A stretch of 64,000 bases of DNA from Syntrophobacterales bacterium Delta_02 (GTDB lineage Bacteria; Desulfobacterota; Syntrophorhabdia; Syntrophorhabdales; Syntrophorhabdaceae). Location of the stretch: NCBI GenBank assembly GCA_001603955.1, contig LVAA01000019.1, forward strand, positions 36,569-100,568, read 5' to 3'. Within the stretch, counting starts at the first letter, position 1; each line of letters begins with the position of its first letter. Shown one piece after another: positions 17,364 through 26,350 of the stretch. Under the pieces are notes generated by a model, which was given only the letters and a program-made list of their open reading frames with translations, had not been told where the DNA came from and searched no databases. A program made the translations under genes and the position numbers.

Positions 17364-19047
17364 CAGTACACCGAGAGGTGTCGCCCTCGAGGGCCTCGGA
17401 GAAGCAGAGGCCGAACGCCTTGCACACGACATAGCGGAGGGTGCCGGCGTACCCCACCTCATCGCGCGCATCCTCGTCGCCCGGGGGGTGAGGACCCCCG
17501 ATGAGGCCGGGGTTTTCCTGAGGCCGCGCCTCGCCGACCTGTCCGATCCCTTTCTCCTGCCGGATATGGACAAGGCTATCGCCCGCCTTGTCGAAGCGGT
17601 CAACAGGGGGGAGCGGATCTGTATATGGGGCGACTACGATGCGGACGGCATCTCGTGCGTTGCCCTGATGTACAACTTTCTGGGCCATCTCGGGGTTACG
17701 CCCGTTGTCCACATACCCACCCGGGAGGAAGGATACGGGCTTCACATGGACAAGGTGGAGGACCTCGCGAAACAGGGCGTGGGCCTCATCGTCTCCCTTG
17801 ACTGTGGCGCCTCGAACGCCGCAGAGATAGCGCATGCCCGCAACCTCGGCGTGGACACCATCGTCATAGACCACCACGAAATGGGGGCCGAGGTGCCTCC
17901 GGCGGTGGCTGTCATAAACCCCAAGCGCCGGGACTCCCGATTCCCCACGAGGGACCTCGCGGCATGCGGCGTCACCTTCTTCTTTCTCCTCGGGCTGCGG
18001 CGGGTAATGCACGGAAAAGGGCTCATCCCGTCACATATCAACCTGAAGAAGGAGCTCGACCTCGTGAGCGTGGGAACCGTGGGCGACATGGTGCCGCTTA
18101 CGGGAGATAACAGGGTGCTTGTTCGCCACGGCATGGAGGTAATGAATGCGATGCCGCGGGCATGGCTCAAGTCGATGCTCGACAGCAGGGCCATATCGAA
18201 GGGGCTCATCAACGAGTTTGCCCTGGGCTTCATTATCGTTCCCCGGATCAACGCCGCCGGAAGGGTCGCGAGCCCCCATCCGGCCCTTGATTTCCTCGTG
18301 GCAAGAGAGACCGGGTCTGCGTCCCGCCTCCTGGTGGACCTCCAGAAGCTGAACAACCTGAGGCAGCAGCGGGAAAAGAAGATCCACGAGGAGATCGTCA
18401 ATTCCATACGCCGCGACGGCCTTTCTGGCAGGAAGACGATCGTCGTTTTCGACGCGAAGTGGCATGCGGGCGTCCTGGGCATCGTTGCCCAGAAGCTCAC
18501 GGAGCAGTTCGAAAAACCGGCCATCGTCATTACCCGGGTGAACGGCATATGGAAGGGCTCGGGCAGGGGAGGCGACGGGCTGGACCTTTTTGAGGTCATA
18601 GGCTCCCTGTCGCATCTCCTTCTGAAGTACGGCGGCCACAAGTACGCATGCGGCATTTCCCTGGAGGAGGAGAACCTGTTCCTCTTTGCGGAGGCCTTCG
18701 AAAAGGCGGTCGAGGGGAATATCACCGCGCGAAAGCGCACGGTGCACGTGGACACAGCCGCGGGATTCGACGAACTGACGGCGGAGGTGATGGAGAGGCT
18801 GGAGCAGCTCGGTCCCTTCGGCATCGGCAATCCCCGCCCGAACCTTGCACTGGAAGCCGCGGGCATCTCGGTCGCGCCAAAGGGATACACGAAGGTGACC
18901 GATGGAGACAACAGGACCTGGGATGGTTTCTACGCAGCGAAAGGAGCCCTCCAGCGGGAAGGCGGCGCAAGGATAATTGCCTCCCCCGTCGTCAGGATGA
19001 AAATGGGAGAGCGCTTCATACACCTCAATATAAAGGAAGTAGAATAA
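17356..19047 (+). CDS. recJ: Single-stranded-DNA-specific exonuclease RecJ
   Basis: A 563-residue DHH-family nuclease, 5'-3' on single-stranded DNA, acting in recombination and mismatch repair. DHH motifs run in order: 'GDYDADGISC', 'SLDCGASN', 'VIDHHE' and the later 'GGHKYACGI' of the DHHA1 domain, with a C-terminal OB-like segment. The start at 17356 gives normal RecJ length; the track start at 17224 is in pyrD. Translation is probably coupled to pyrD by the 8-nt overlap. Confidence 0.95.
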   Translation: MGDSTPRGVALEGLGEAEAERLAHDIAEGAGVPHLIARILVARGVRTPDEAGVFLRPRLADLSDPFLLPDMDKAIARLVEAVNRGERICIWGDYDADGISCVALMYNFLGHLGVTPVVHIPTREEGYGLHMDKVEDLAKQGVGLIVSLDCGASNAAEIAHARNLGVDTIVIDHHEMGAEVPPAVAVINPKRRDSRFPTRDLAACGVTFFFLLGLRRVMHGKGLIPSHINLKKELDLVSVGTVGDMVPLTGDNRVLVRHGMEVMNAMPRAWLKSMLDSRAISKGLINEFALGFIIVPRINAAGRVASPHPALDFLVARETGSASRLLVDLQKLNNLRQQREKKIHEEIVNSIRRDGLSGRKTIVVFDAKWHAGVLGIVAQKLTEQFEKPAIVITRVNGIWKGSGRGGDGLDLFEVIGSLSHLLLKYGGHKYACGISLEEENLFLFAEAFEKAVEGNITARKRTVHVDTAAGFDELTAEVMERLEQLGPFGIGNPRPNLALEAAGISVAPKGYTKVTDGDNRTWDGFYAAKGALQREGGARIIASPVVRMKMGERFIHLNIKEVE

Positions 19048-19145
19048 AGAAGCCGTTTTAAGTTTCAGGCAAAAACAGGGAAGACCGCGTCGGTCTTTTC
19101 TCTTTTGAACTTAACACCTAACACTTAACACTTAAAACGGCTTCT
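19048..19145. repeat. Heptad repeat array, inverted arms, (C)TTAACA-type units
   Basis: Starting at the base after the recJ stop, AGAAGCCGTTTTAAGT (19048-19063) is a perfect 16-bp inverted match to ACTTAAAACGGCTTCT (19130-19145). The right arm is four 7-nt units: CTTAACA, CCTAACA, CTTAACA, CTTAAAA (19110-19137). The left arm is followed by CAGGCAAAAACAGG, similar to the inner edge of other arrays. The enclosed spacer holds its own short hairpin. Confidence 0.75.
19081..19106 (+). terminator. Intrinsic terminator inside the array spacer after recJ
   Basis: AAGACCG / CGGTCTT (19081-19097, 3-nt loop) followed by TTCTCTTTT forms a compact hairpin with a U-rich tail. It would end the pyrK-pyrD-recJ transcript. 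Confidence 0.5.
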
Positions 19146-19149
19146 AAGG

Positions 19150-19178
19150 TTGTAAGGCCCGCCGGAATAGTGTATAAA
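19150..19178 (+). promoter_or_regulatory. Sigma-70 promoter placed almost at the dacA start codon
   Basis: TTGTAA (19150-19155), 17-nt spacer, TATAAA (19173-19178). The expected start point near 19185 is only about 3 nt before the ATG at 19188, and no Shine-Dalgarno is seen. This predicts a leaderless mRNA. Confidence 0.6.
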
Positions 19179-19187
19179 TAATCAACG

Positions 19188-20129
19188 ATGCGTTTTGTTC
19201 TTGCCCTTTCCCTCCTGGTCTCCCTTCTCTTCCCACCTCTTGCCCTTTGCGCCCAGGGAGAGAACGGCATAACGGCCACGTCCTATATACTTGTCGAGAG
19301 GGACAGCTTCCGCGTCATCACGGGTAAGGACTATCACCGCAGGCTTCCGCCGGCGAGCACGACCAAGGTGATGACGACGCTCGTCGCCATGGAGCACCTC
19401 GACGGCGATGAGACCGTCATCCCCGACAGGCAGGTCCTCCGGATATCCCCGTCCAAGATGAACCTCGTCCCGGGAAAGAAATACCGTTCCGCGGACCTCA
19501 TGAAGGGAACGATGGTAAAATCGGCCAATGATGCGGCGTATGCCCTGGCAACGCACGTCAGCGGCTCTGAAAGCGCCTTTGCCCGGTTGATGACCCAGCG
19601 GGCCCGGGAGGTCGGCGCCATCGACACGAACTTCGAGAACGCCTCGGGCCTTCCGTCGGACAACCAGTACAGCACCCCCTACGACCTCGCCCTCATCTTC
19701 AGGCAGGCCATGGCCAGCGAACGCTTCCTCGAGCTCATCGCGACACGGTACTTTCTTTTCGAGGACTCGGCGCGCAAGGTGCGCTACAAGAACCACAACA
19801 GGCTGCTCTTCTGTTTCGAGCCGGCCATCGGCGGGAAGACGGGGTACACGCGGGCGGCGAGACACTGTTACGTAGGGGCCTTTGAGAAGAACGGCAGGGT
19901 CTATATCGTGGCCCTCCTGGGGAGCCGCAACCTCTGGGGGGACACCGTGGAGATACTGAAGACCATATACGATGACGTTCCCACCGATAAGGAACTCCGC
20001 CGGGCGCGGGCCTCTTCCGCCACACTCTGTTCCACGACGTCTCCGAAGAAGAAATCCGGATCCCGGAAAAAAGTTCTCAAGCACCGTAGCGTGAAATCGA
20101 AGAAGAAGAAGACAGTAAAGAAACAATGA
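19188..20129 (+). CDS. dacA: D-alanyl-D-alanine carboxypeptidase, PBP5 family
   Basis: A 313-residue periplasmic serine peptidase that trims the terminal D-Ala of peptidoglycan stem peptides. A signal peptide ('MRFVLALSLLVSLLFPPLALCAQ') is followed by the three active-site motifs: SxxK in 'PASTTKVM', SxN in 'KSANDAAY' and KTG in 'GGKTGYTRA'. It is short: instead of the usual C-terminal beta domain and amphipathic anchor it ends in a Lys/Arg/Ser-rich tail ('KKKSGSRKKVLKHR...'). The tail may bind wall, lipid or nucleic acid; that is inference. ATGA overlap with the M48 gene. Confidence 0.92.
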   Translation: MRFVLALSLLVSLLFPPLALCAQGENGITATSYILVERDSFRVITGKDYHRRLPPASTTKVMTTLVAMEHLDGDETVIPDRQVLRISPSKMNLVPGKKYRSADLMKGTMVKSANDAAYALATHVSGSESAFARLMTQRAREVGAIDTNFENASGLPSDNQYSTPYDLALIFRQAMASERFLELIATRYFLFEDSARKVRYKNHNRLLFCFEPAIGGKTGYTRAARHCYVGAFEKNGRVYIVALLGSRNLWGDTVEILKTIYDDVPTDKELRRARASSATLCSTTSPKKKSGSRKKVLKHRSVKSKKKKTVKKQ

Positions 20130-21448
20130 AAAGATGCGTCACCATCGTCACGGCATTTTTCTTTCTTGTCGCGTCCGCGGCCGCTTTCGCCCTCACCAAT
20201 GAGGAGGAGCGCAAGTACGGCAAGGAGATCTACCTGGAGATCGCCCGGTCGGCGCCCATCAACAACGATCCTTACATATCCCTCTACCTCAACGACATAC
20301 GCGCGAGGCTCGAAAGCAAGACGACCATGCCTTTCCCCGTGGTCCTCACCGTTATCGATTCTCCAACCATCGACGCCTTTGCAACGATAGGCGGGTACGT
20401 CTATATCGCGGCGGGCCTTATCGCCAATTGTGACAACGAGGAGGAGGTCGCCGGCGTCATGGCCCACGAGTTCGCTCATATCAAGAAGAGGCATATCGCG
20501 AAGAGGATGGACAAACAGAAGTACCTCAACGCCACCGTCATCGCCACGATGCTCGCCGCAATGCTTGTCGGCGATTCGGCACGCGAGGCCGTCCTCGTGA
20601 CGGGCATGGGCACGGCGCAGTCGATGGCCCTGAGGTATTCACGCGAGGATGAAGACGAGGCGGACCGCGAGGGTTCCATCCTTGCCAACGCCGCGGGCTA
20701 TGGCGGTCTCGGCATCGCGGACTTTCTCAAGAAGCTCCGGGCCGGCGGGGGCGACAAGCTCTATCCCCAGTACCTTCTCACCCACCCCTATCACGAAAGC
20801 CGTATCATCAACCTCGAGAAGATGTGGAGGAGGAAGCCCCCTTCCGTGGACACCTCTCTCTTCCCTTACATCATCACGCGGGCGAAGGTGATGCAGAACT
20901 ACCGTTCCCGGGGCCTTGCCGACGATATGTGGGTCAGGCGGTACAATCAGGACCCGAAAGACCCCGTGGCGGCATACGGCGCGGCGCTCTACCACTCCCT
21001 GAAGGGCAATTTCGAAGAGGCGGTGGGGATCGCCCGGGGCATCAACTCTCGTTACAGGAAGGTCTTTCTGGGGGAGATCTGCGTCACCGCCAGCAGGTTT
21101 GCCGAAGCCGCACGGGTGCTGAGAGACACCAATGAAAAGGTGGGTCGCTACTATCTCGCCAGGGCATACGAAGGCATGGGCAGGACCGATCTGGCCACGG
21201 CCGCCTACCAGTCCCTCATCCCCTGTGCCCCCGCGTATCCCGAGATATTCTATCGCCTCGGCATGATAGAGGGCAGGACTGGCGACGAGGCCGGGGGCCA
21301 TGCCAACCTCGGCCGGTACTACATGTACAAGGGGAATTACATGCTGGCGAGGACGAACTTCGAGAAGGCCATCTCCCGCTACGGCATCAACTCCCGCGAG
21401 GGCACGGAGCTCATGAGGCTCATGGACAGCCTGGAGGAGAAGAAGTAG
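20126..21448 (+). CDS. M48 family metallopeptidase with TPR-like C-terminus, BepA-like
   Basis: A 440-residue protein with a signal peptide ('CVTIVTAFFFLVASAAAFA'). The zinc motif HExxH is in 'VMAHEFAHIKKRH' near residue 115 and the third ligand region is 'EDEDEADREG'. The C-terminal half is helical repeat ('NFEEAVGIARG', 'YYLARAYEGMGRTDLATAAY', 'MLARTNFEKAI'), as in BepA/YfgC, which proofreads outer-membrane assembly of LptD. Four-base overlap with the dacA-like gene, so both are envelope-related and co-translated. Confidence 0.9.
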   Translation: MKRCVTIVTAFFFLVASAAAFALTNEEERKYGKEIYLEIARSAPINNDPYISLYLNDIRARLESKTTMPFPVVLTVIDSPTIDAFATIGGYVYIAAGLIANCDNEEEVAGVMAHEFAHIKKRHIAKRMDKQKYLNATVIATMLAAMLVGDSAREAVLVTGMGTAQSMALRYSREDEDEADREGSILANAAGYGGLGIADFLKKLRAGGGDKLYPQYLLTHPYHESRIINLEKMWRRKPPSVDTSLFPYIITRAKVMQNYRSRGLADDMWVRRYNQDPKDPVAAYGAALYHSLKGNFEEAVGIARGINSRYRKVFLGEICVTASRFAEAARVLRDTNEKVGRYYLARAYEGMGRTDLATAAYQSLIPCAPAYPEIFYRLGMIEGRTGDEAGGHANLGRYYMYKGNYMLARTNFEKAISRYGINSREGTELMRLMDSLEEKK

Positions 21449-21471
21449 CACAACAACCGGCGGGAAAGACA

Positions 21472-21588
21472 AATAACCAATGACCAAATCTCAATAACCA
21501 GGCAAGAAGACAATAACGAATTCTCCAATCCGCCCCTTTCTGTGGTTATTGATGATTGCCTTCCTGTTTGATCATTGGAATTTTGTTG
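21472..21588. repeat. Heptad repeat array, AATAACC-type units
   Basis: Between the convergent M48 and GT9 genes: AATAACC, AATGACC, AAATCTC, AATAACC (21472-21499), then AGGCAAGAAGACAAT. The right side carries GGTTATT and GATGATT (21544-21557) and GATCATT (21570-21576), the reverse-complement type, reaching the GT9 stop. The units are more degraded than elsewhere. Confidence 0.6.
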
Positions 21589-22461
21589 TCATTTGTTTTC
21601 CTGGTCCTCGACCGTTTCCCGTATCATCCGGCCCAGTGAAGGAACATCGACCCTGTCTGCCCCGGCCTTGAGCGAGAAGTTCCTCCCCCTGGGATGCCAG
21701 ACGGCGGGGTCGAAGCCGGTAAAGATGGTTATCGTGGTCAGGCCGCAGGCGCCGGCAAGGTGGGCCATGCCGGAATCGTTGGACACGAAGACACCCCCTT
21801 CAGCGAAGAACTCTTTCACATCGGCGAGGTCTTCGAAGAAAAGGGACCCCTCGACGGGAAACGACAGCTCGGGCGACCTCATCAAGCGGACGTCGATGCC
21901 GGCCTTTGCGACCATTTCCCGGAGGATCACGAAGTTCTCCACCGGCCACTTCTCCTTCGAAAAACCCTCGTCGGCGTAGAGGATGACCCGCCGGGCCCCC
22001 TTCGAGACCATCTCCTTCCTTACCGGTTCTATCCCCGCCCGAGAGAGCTGCCGCAACTGGTAGTCTTCGATGTGCACCTTCTCCCCGGGAACGATCATCC
22101 CATCGTTGAAGGGAGGCGCGTCGAACGCCCCCTCGGGATACATGTCGATGAATACCGGCTCCTCGACGGAATGCGCCCTCCAGCGGCTGCGGATGGAACC
22201 CTGGCGGTCCTTGCCGACAAAGACGATCCGTCCCCAGCGCGGCCCCGTAAGCTTCTCGGAAAAAAGGTACAGCCAGTGCCGCGATTCCACCCCGCAGGTT
22301 CTTGTAAAGTAGCCTCCAAAGAGATCGAAAAAGCGTCTGTTGCCCAGGGCCACGAGGCGGTTCCCGAAATGTCCCCGCAGGGAGAGGAAGACGGACTCGG
22401 AGAGGCAGACATCGCCGAGACCGCCGAGATGGACGACAAGGATCTCGTCCTCCGTCGACAT
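21589..22461 (-). CDS. Glycosyltransferase family 9 (heptosyltransferase-like)
   Basis: About 290 residues. The ADP-heptose-transferase pattern is 'ILVVHLGGLGDVCLSESVFLSL' at the N-terminus and 'VSNDSGMAHLAGACGLTTITIFTGFDP' type sequence near the C-terminus. Such enzymes add heptose to the LPS inner core, which fits the Kdo and Lpt genes nearby. Three starts are possible (22572, 22494, 22461); I chose 22461 because it begins right before the first beta strand, but no start has a good Shine-Dalgarno. It stands alone between repeat-bearing gaps. Confidence 0.8.
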   Translation of the reverse strand: MSTEDEILVVHLGGLGDVCLSESVFLSLRGHFGNRLVALGNRRFFDLFGGYFTRTCGVESRHWLYLFSEKLTGPRWGRIVFVGKDRQGSIRSRWRAHSVEEPVFIDMYPEGAFDAPPFNDGMIVPGEKVHIEDYQLRQLSRAGIEPVRKEMVSKGARRVILYADEGFSKEKWPVENFVILREMVAKAGIDVRLMRSPELSFPVEGSLFFEDLADVKEFFAEGGVFVSNDSGMAHLAGACGLTTITIFTGFDPAVWHPRGRNFSLKAGADRVDVPSLGRMIRETVEDQENK

Positions 22462-22731
22462 TCCCGCGAAAGGTTGCGATCCCGTCCCCGGCATGTCCTT
22501 AACCGACAACCCTCGTAACGCTGTGCTGCATGTCGAGAGTAGAGGTGCTCCGTCCCATAAGATGTGCACCATTGTAACGGAAATGGGGGTGCCGTTAAAG
22601 GAAAAAGATCGCGCAAGACGGGTAAGTCAGACCCGCCTCGCGCATGCCGCGCTCCTCGCACGGGGGTAGTCGGCGCAAGCGACCCTGATTCGACGGAAGA
22701 CCACACCACTCGACAAACCGAAAAGGGAAAT

Positions 22732-22771
22732 CCCCTTATTTCACTTTGACTGCACAAAGCAAAATAAGGGG
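22732..22771. repeat. REP-like palindrome
   Basis: CCCCTTATTT and AAATAAGGGG pair (10 bp) around a 2-nt internal mismatch and an inner CTTTG / CAAAG stem with an ACTGCA loop; CCCATAATCTACTTT follows. From memory, this resembles palindromes of REP-associated tyrosine transposase (IS200-like) elements in deltaproteobacterial genomes. No transposase is present in the window, so it would be a non-autonomous copy. Confidence 0.6.
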
Positions 22772-22828
22772 ACCCATAATCTACTTTACTCTCCCGCCAC
22801 TCACCCTGAAATCATTTAGCCTTTAGTC

Positions 22829-22864
22829 GGCTCAAACAGTTCAAACGGCTCAAGCGGTTCAAGC
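22829..22864. repeat. 9-nt tandem repeat array, GGCTCAAAC-type
   Basis: Four 9-nt units: GGCTCAAAC, AGTTCAAAC, GGCTCAAGC, GGTTCAAGC, followed by CGTCTTTTA just before the pfkB stop. No inverted second arm is visible. The CCGTCTTTT flank is shared with heptad arrays elsewhere in the window. Confidence 0.65.
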
Positions 22865-22870
22865 CGTCTT

Positions 22871-23788
22871 TTACAGGCTTATGTCCCCGAACTGCATGCA
22901 CCCCTTCAGGGCATGGTAGCGTTCCTTGATCTCAGGCATGGTGAGCCGTTTGATCCGGTTGATGCTGAAATCCTCCACGTTGAACGAGGCCATGACGGTA
23001 CCCATGATGATCGCCTGTTTCACTGTCTCCGAGGTTGCCTCGCCGACGTTGGAGAGGTAGCCCATGAAGCCGCCGGCAAAGGTGTCGCCGGCGCCGGTAG
23101 GGTCGAAGACGTCTTCCAGCGGATAGGCGGGGGCGAGAAAGACCTCGTCGCGGTTCATCATGAAGACGCCATACTCCCCGCGTTTGACGACGATGCACAC
23201 GGGGCCGAGGTCGATGAGCTTCCGGGCGCCCTTGACGAGGTTGTGTTCCTTTGTTATCTCTCTGAGCTCCGCCTCATTGATGACGAGCATGTCCACCCGG
23301 GCTATCACCTTCATGAGGGCCTCGTACTTGTTCTCGATCCAGAAGTTCATGGTATCGAGGACGAGGGCGACGGGCTTGTTGACCTGTTCGATCACGTGGA
23401 GCTGGAGGTCGGGATCGATGTTCGCGAGGAAGAGGAATTCCGCATTCCTGTAATCCTCCGGGACCTTCGGTTTGAAGGCCTCTATGACATTGAGCTCGGT
23501 CTTGAGCGTTATGGCCTGATTGAGGTCGTATCCGTACCTGCCTTCCCAGCGGAAGGTCTTCCCGTGGTCCACCTCTATCCCGGACATGTCGACGCTGCGT
23601 TCCTTGAGGAAGGATATATCCTCCATATCGAAATCGCTGCCCACCGTGGCCACAACGCCGACGTCGGTGAAGAAGCTTGCGGCATTGGTGAAGTGCAGGG
23701 CCGACCCCCCGAGGACGTTGTCCGCCTTCCCGAAGGGGGTCTCTATGGAGTCGTAGGCCACCGTTCCCGCGACAAGAAGCTTGATCAT
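22871..23788 (-). CDS. PfkB-family kinase, possibly adenosine or sugar kinase
   Basis: A 305-residue ribokinase-fold enzyme. The start at 23788 gives '[22 protein letters not shown]', a typical beginning; the track start adds 52 codons inside ahcY. The catalytic anion hole '[18 protein letters not shown]' is near the C-terminus, and '[17 protein letters not shown]' is the substrate-side glycine motif. It follows ahcY with an ATGA overlap in metK-ahcY-pfkB, so phosphorylation of the adenosine released by AhcY is attractive. That specificity is inference. Confidence 0.82.
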   Translation of the reverse strand: MIKLLVAGTVAYDSIETPFGKADNVLGGSALHFTNAASFFTDVGVVATVGSDFDMEDISFLKERSVDMSGIEVDHGKTFRWEGRYGYDLNQAITLKTELNVIEAFKPKVPEDYRNAEFLFLANIDPDLQLHVIEQVNKPVALVLDTMNFWIENKYEALMKVIARVDMLVINEAELREITKEHNLVKGARKLIDLGPVCIVVKRGEYGVFMMNRDEVFLAPAYPLEDVFDPTGAGDTFAGGFMGYLSNVGEATSETVKQAIIMGTVMASFNVEDFSINRIKRLTMPEIKERYHALKGCMQFGDISL

Positions 23789-25110
23789 GTTCCCATCTCC
23801 CAGGACGCGAGGTATGTCTTCTGTTCGTCCGTCAGGGTATCGATGGTGATACCCGCCGAGGCGAGCTTGAGCAGGGCGACCTGTTCGTCGATCTCTTTCG
23901 GCACGGAATAGACCTTCTTTTCCAGTTTCTTGGCGTTCTTCCACATGTATTCCGAGCAGAGCGCCTGATTGGCGAAGCTCATGTCCATAACGTCGGAGGG
24001 ATGTCCTTCGGCGCAGGCGAGGTTGACAAGCCTGCCCTCACCGAGGACAAATATCTTCTTGCCGTCCTTCAGGGTGTATTCGTCGATGAACTGGCGGATA
24101 CGCCTCTTTGACTTCTTCATCTTTTCCAGGGCGTCGAGGTCGAGCTCGACATTGAAGTGCCCGGAGTTGCAGACCATGGCGCCGTCCTTCATCTTTTCGA
24201 AATGTTCCTTGCGGATGACATGGATGTCGCCGGTCGTGGTGACGAAGATGTCCCCGATGGCCGCCGCCTTATCCATTTCCATGACCTCATAACCGTCCAT
24301 ATGGGCTTCAAGGGCCCGAAGAGGATCCACCTCGGCGACGATGACGTGGGCGCCGAGGCCTTTCGCCCTCATGGTTACGCCCTTGCCGCACCAGCCGTAC
24401 CCGGCGAGCACGAAGGTGGCGCCGGCGAAGAGGACGTTCGTGGCACGCAGGATCCCGTCGATGGTGCTCTGGCCCGTGCCGTAGCGGTTGTCGAACATGT
24501 GTTTCGTCAGCGCGTCGTTCACGGCAACGACGGGGAATTGCAGAACACCTTCCTTTTCCATGCTCTTGAGGCGTATGACGCCCGTTGTCGTTTCCTCCAT
24601 GGAGCCCACCACATCGCCGACCAGGGCCTGCTTCTCCTTCTTGGTCAGCTTTCTGTACCATTTCTTGATGGTATCGTGGAGACCCTCGGTGCGGTCGAAG
24701 GCGATCATGTGGAGAGCGCCGACAAGGTCGGCCCCGTCGTCCATGGTGATATTGGGCATGGATGCGAGGGCCTTCATGATATGCTCGTAGTACTGGCGGT
24801 CCGTCTCGCCCTTGATGCAGAAGGCGGGTATCTTGAAATGCTTCACGATAGCCGCCGCGACGTCATCCTGGGTGCTTAAGGGGTTCGAGGCGCAGACCAC
24901 CACGTCGGCCCCGCCCGCCTTCAGGGTCTTCATGAGGTTCCCCGTCTCCGACGTCACGTGGAGGCAGCAAGCGATCCTCACACCCTTCAAGGGTTTTTTC
25001 TTCGCGAACCTCTTCGCGATCTGGCCGAGGACGGGCATCCTTCTTCCCGCCCACTCTATCTTCTCCAGCCCCGCGTCGGCCAGCTTTATGTCCTTCACAT
25101 CATAATCCAT
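23785..25110 (-). CDS. ahcY: Adenosylhomocysteinase
   Basis: A 441-residue NAD-dependent enzyme that splits S-adenosylhomocysteine into adenosine and homocysteine. NAD binding is in '[21 protein letters not shown]'; substrate-site residues are in '[13 protein letters not shown]' and '[13 protein letters not shown]'. The ATG at 25110 (AAGGAG seven bases upstream) is preferred to the one at 25116, which is too close to it. Downstream of metK, it completes the methyl cycle with it. Confidence 0.96.
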   Translation of the reverse strand: MDYDVKDIKLADAGLEKIEWAGRRMPVLGQIAKRFAKKKPLKGVRIACCLHVTSETGNLMKTLKAGGADVVVCASNPLSTQDDVAAAIVKHFKIPAFCIKGETDRQYYEHIMKALASMPNITMDDGADLVGALHMIAFDRTEGLHDTIKKWYRKLTKKEKQALVGDVVGSMEETTTGVIRLKSMEKEGVLQFPVVAVNDALTKHMFDNRYGTGQSTIDGILRATNVLFAGATFVLAGYGWCGKGVTMRAKGLGAHVIVAEVDPLRALEAHMDGYEVMEMDKAAAIGDIFVTTTGDIHVIRKEHFEKMKDGAMVCNSGHFNVELDLDALEKMKKSKRRIRQFIDEYTLKDGKKIFVLGEGRLVNLACAEGHPSDVMDMSFANQALCSEYMWKNAKKLEKKVYSVPKEIDEQVALLKLASAGITIDTLTDEQKTYLASWEMGT

Positions 25111-25142
25111 ACGCATTCTCCTTCATTCTTGTTTGGAGAGGC

Positions 25143-26306
25143 CTATATTCCCGCGGCCTTCCTTATCTCTTCAACCATGTCGAGCTTCTCCCAGGTAAAC
25201 TCCGGCTCGTTCCTGCCGAAATGTCCGCAGCAGGCGGTCTTCTTGTAGATGGGTCTCAGGAGGTCGAGCTTCTCGATGATCTTTCTCGGCCTCATGTCGA
25301 AAAGGTCGTTGACTATCTGTGCGATCTTGTCGGGGCTTATCTTCGAGGTGCCCTGGGTGTCTATCATGACGGACACGGGCCGGGCCACGCCGATCGTGTA
25401 GGCTATCTGCAGCTCGAGCCTGTCGGCAAGGCCGGCGGCAACGAGGTTCTTCGCGATGTAGCGGGCCATGTAGGAGGCGCTGCGGTCGACCTTTGAAGGG
25501 TCCTTCCCGGAAAACGCGCCGCCCCCGTGGCTCCCGACCCCGCCATAGGTGTCGACGATGATCTTTCGTCCCGTCACGCCGCAGTCACCCTTGGGGCCGC
25601 CGACCACGAACCTTCCCGTGGAGTTGATGAATATCTTCGTCTTGTCGTCCATGAGCTCCACGGGGATGATCTTCTTGATGACCTCTTCCGTGATACCTTC
25701 GCGTATCTTCTCGATGGTCACGTCGGGGTTATGCTGGGCGGCGATGACGACGGCGTCCACCCTGACGGGCTGCCTGTCGATATACTCTATGGTCACCTGG
25801 CTCTTGCCGTCGGGGCGCAGGAAGGGAAGGGTCCCGTCCTTGCGGACATCGGCGAGTCTCTTGATGAGCTTGTGGGCATACATGATGGACATGGGCATGA
25901 ACTCCGCCGTTTCGTTGCAGGCGTACCCGAACATGAGGCCCTGGTCGCCGGCGCCCTGCTCGTGGTCGGACGTTTCGTTGACGCCCATGGCAATGTCGGG
26001 GGACTGTTCGTCGATGGCCGTGAGGACCGCGCAGGTCTCCCAGTCGAAGCCCATTGACGAGTCGTTGTACCCTATCTCCTTCACCGTTTCCCGGACGATC
26101 TCGGGGACGTTGACGTAGCTCGATGTCGTTATCTCGCCGCCGACAAGGGCAAGACCCGTCGTCACATATGTCTCACAGGCAACCCGGGCTCTCGGGTCAT
26201 CCTTGATGATAGCGTCGAGCACGGCGTCGGATATCTGGTCGGAAACCTTGTCCGGATGTCCTTCGGCAACCGATTCGGACGTGAATAAGAACCTGCTCAT
26301 TCCCAT
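25143..26306 (-). CDS. metK: S-adenosylmethionine synthetase
   Basis: A 387-residue enzyme that makes SAM from methionine and ATP. Signatures are '[25 protein letters not shown]' at the N-terminus, the hexapeptide '[12 protein letters not shown]' and the P-loop-like '[17 protein letters not shown]'. The first ATG (26306) has AAGGAGG nine bases upstream. Only 44 nt separate it from ptsI, so there is no room for a SAM riboswitch. Confidence 0.97.
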   Translation of the reverse strand: MGMSRFLFTSESVAEGHPDKVSDQISDAVLDAIIKDDPRARVACETYVTTGLALVGGEITTSSYVNVPEIVRETVKEIGYNDSSMGFDWETCAVLTAIDEQSPDIAMGVNETSDHEQGAGDQGLMFGYACNETAEFMPMSIMYAHKLIKRLADVRKDGTLPFLRPDGKSQVTIEYIDRQPVRVDAVVIAAQHNPDVTIEKIREGITEEVIKKIIPVELMDDKTKIFINSTGRFVVGGPKGDCGVTGRKIIVDTYGGVGSHGGGAFSGKDPSKVDRSASYMARYIAKNLVAAGLADRLELQIAYTIGVARPVSVMIDTQGTSKISPDKIAQIVNDLFDMRPRKIIEKLDLLRPIYKKTACCGHFGRNEPEFTWEKLDMVEEIRKAAGI

Positions 26307-26350
26307 TGTATAATCCTCCTTGATGTTAGTCTTTGGAAAGTTTCATTCTG

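Larger units (their letters stand above)
22462..22870. other. 409-nt gap between GT9 and pfkB; no gene seen except repeats
   Basis: No ORF with a convincing start or family pattern lies here. It contains possible N-terminal extension codons of GT9 (to 22572), a REP-like palindrome (22732-22771) and a 9-nt repeat array (22829-22864) that ends at the pfkB stop. The GT9 promoter must lie within it, but I see no clear consensus. Confidence 0.5.

Noticed and set aside
26307-26350. SAM riboswitch before metK
   Set aside because: Only 44 nt separate ptsI and metK, too short for a known SAM aptamer plus expression platform.
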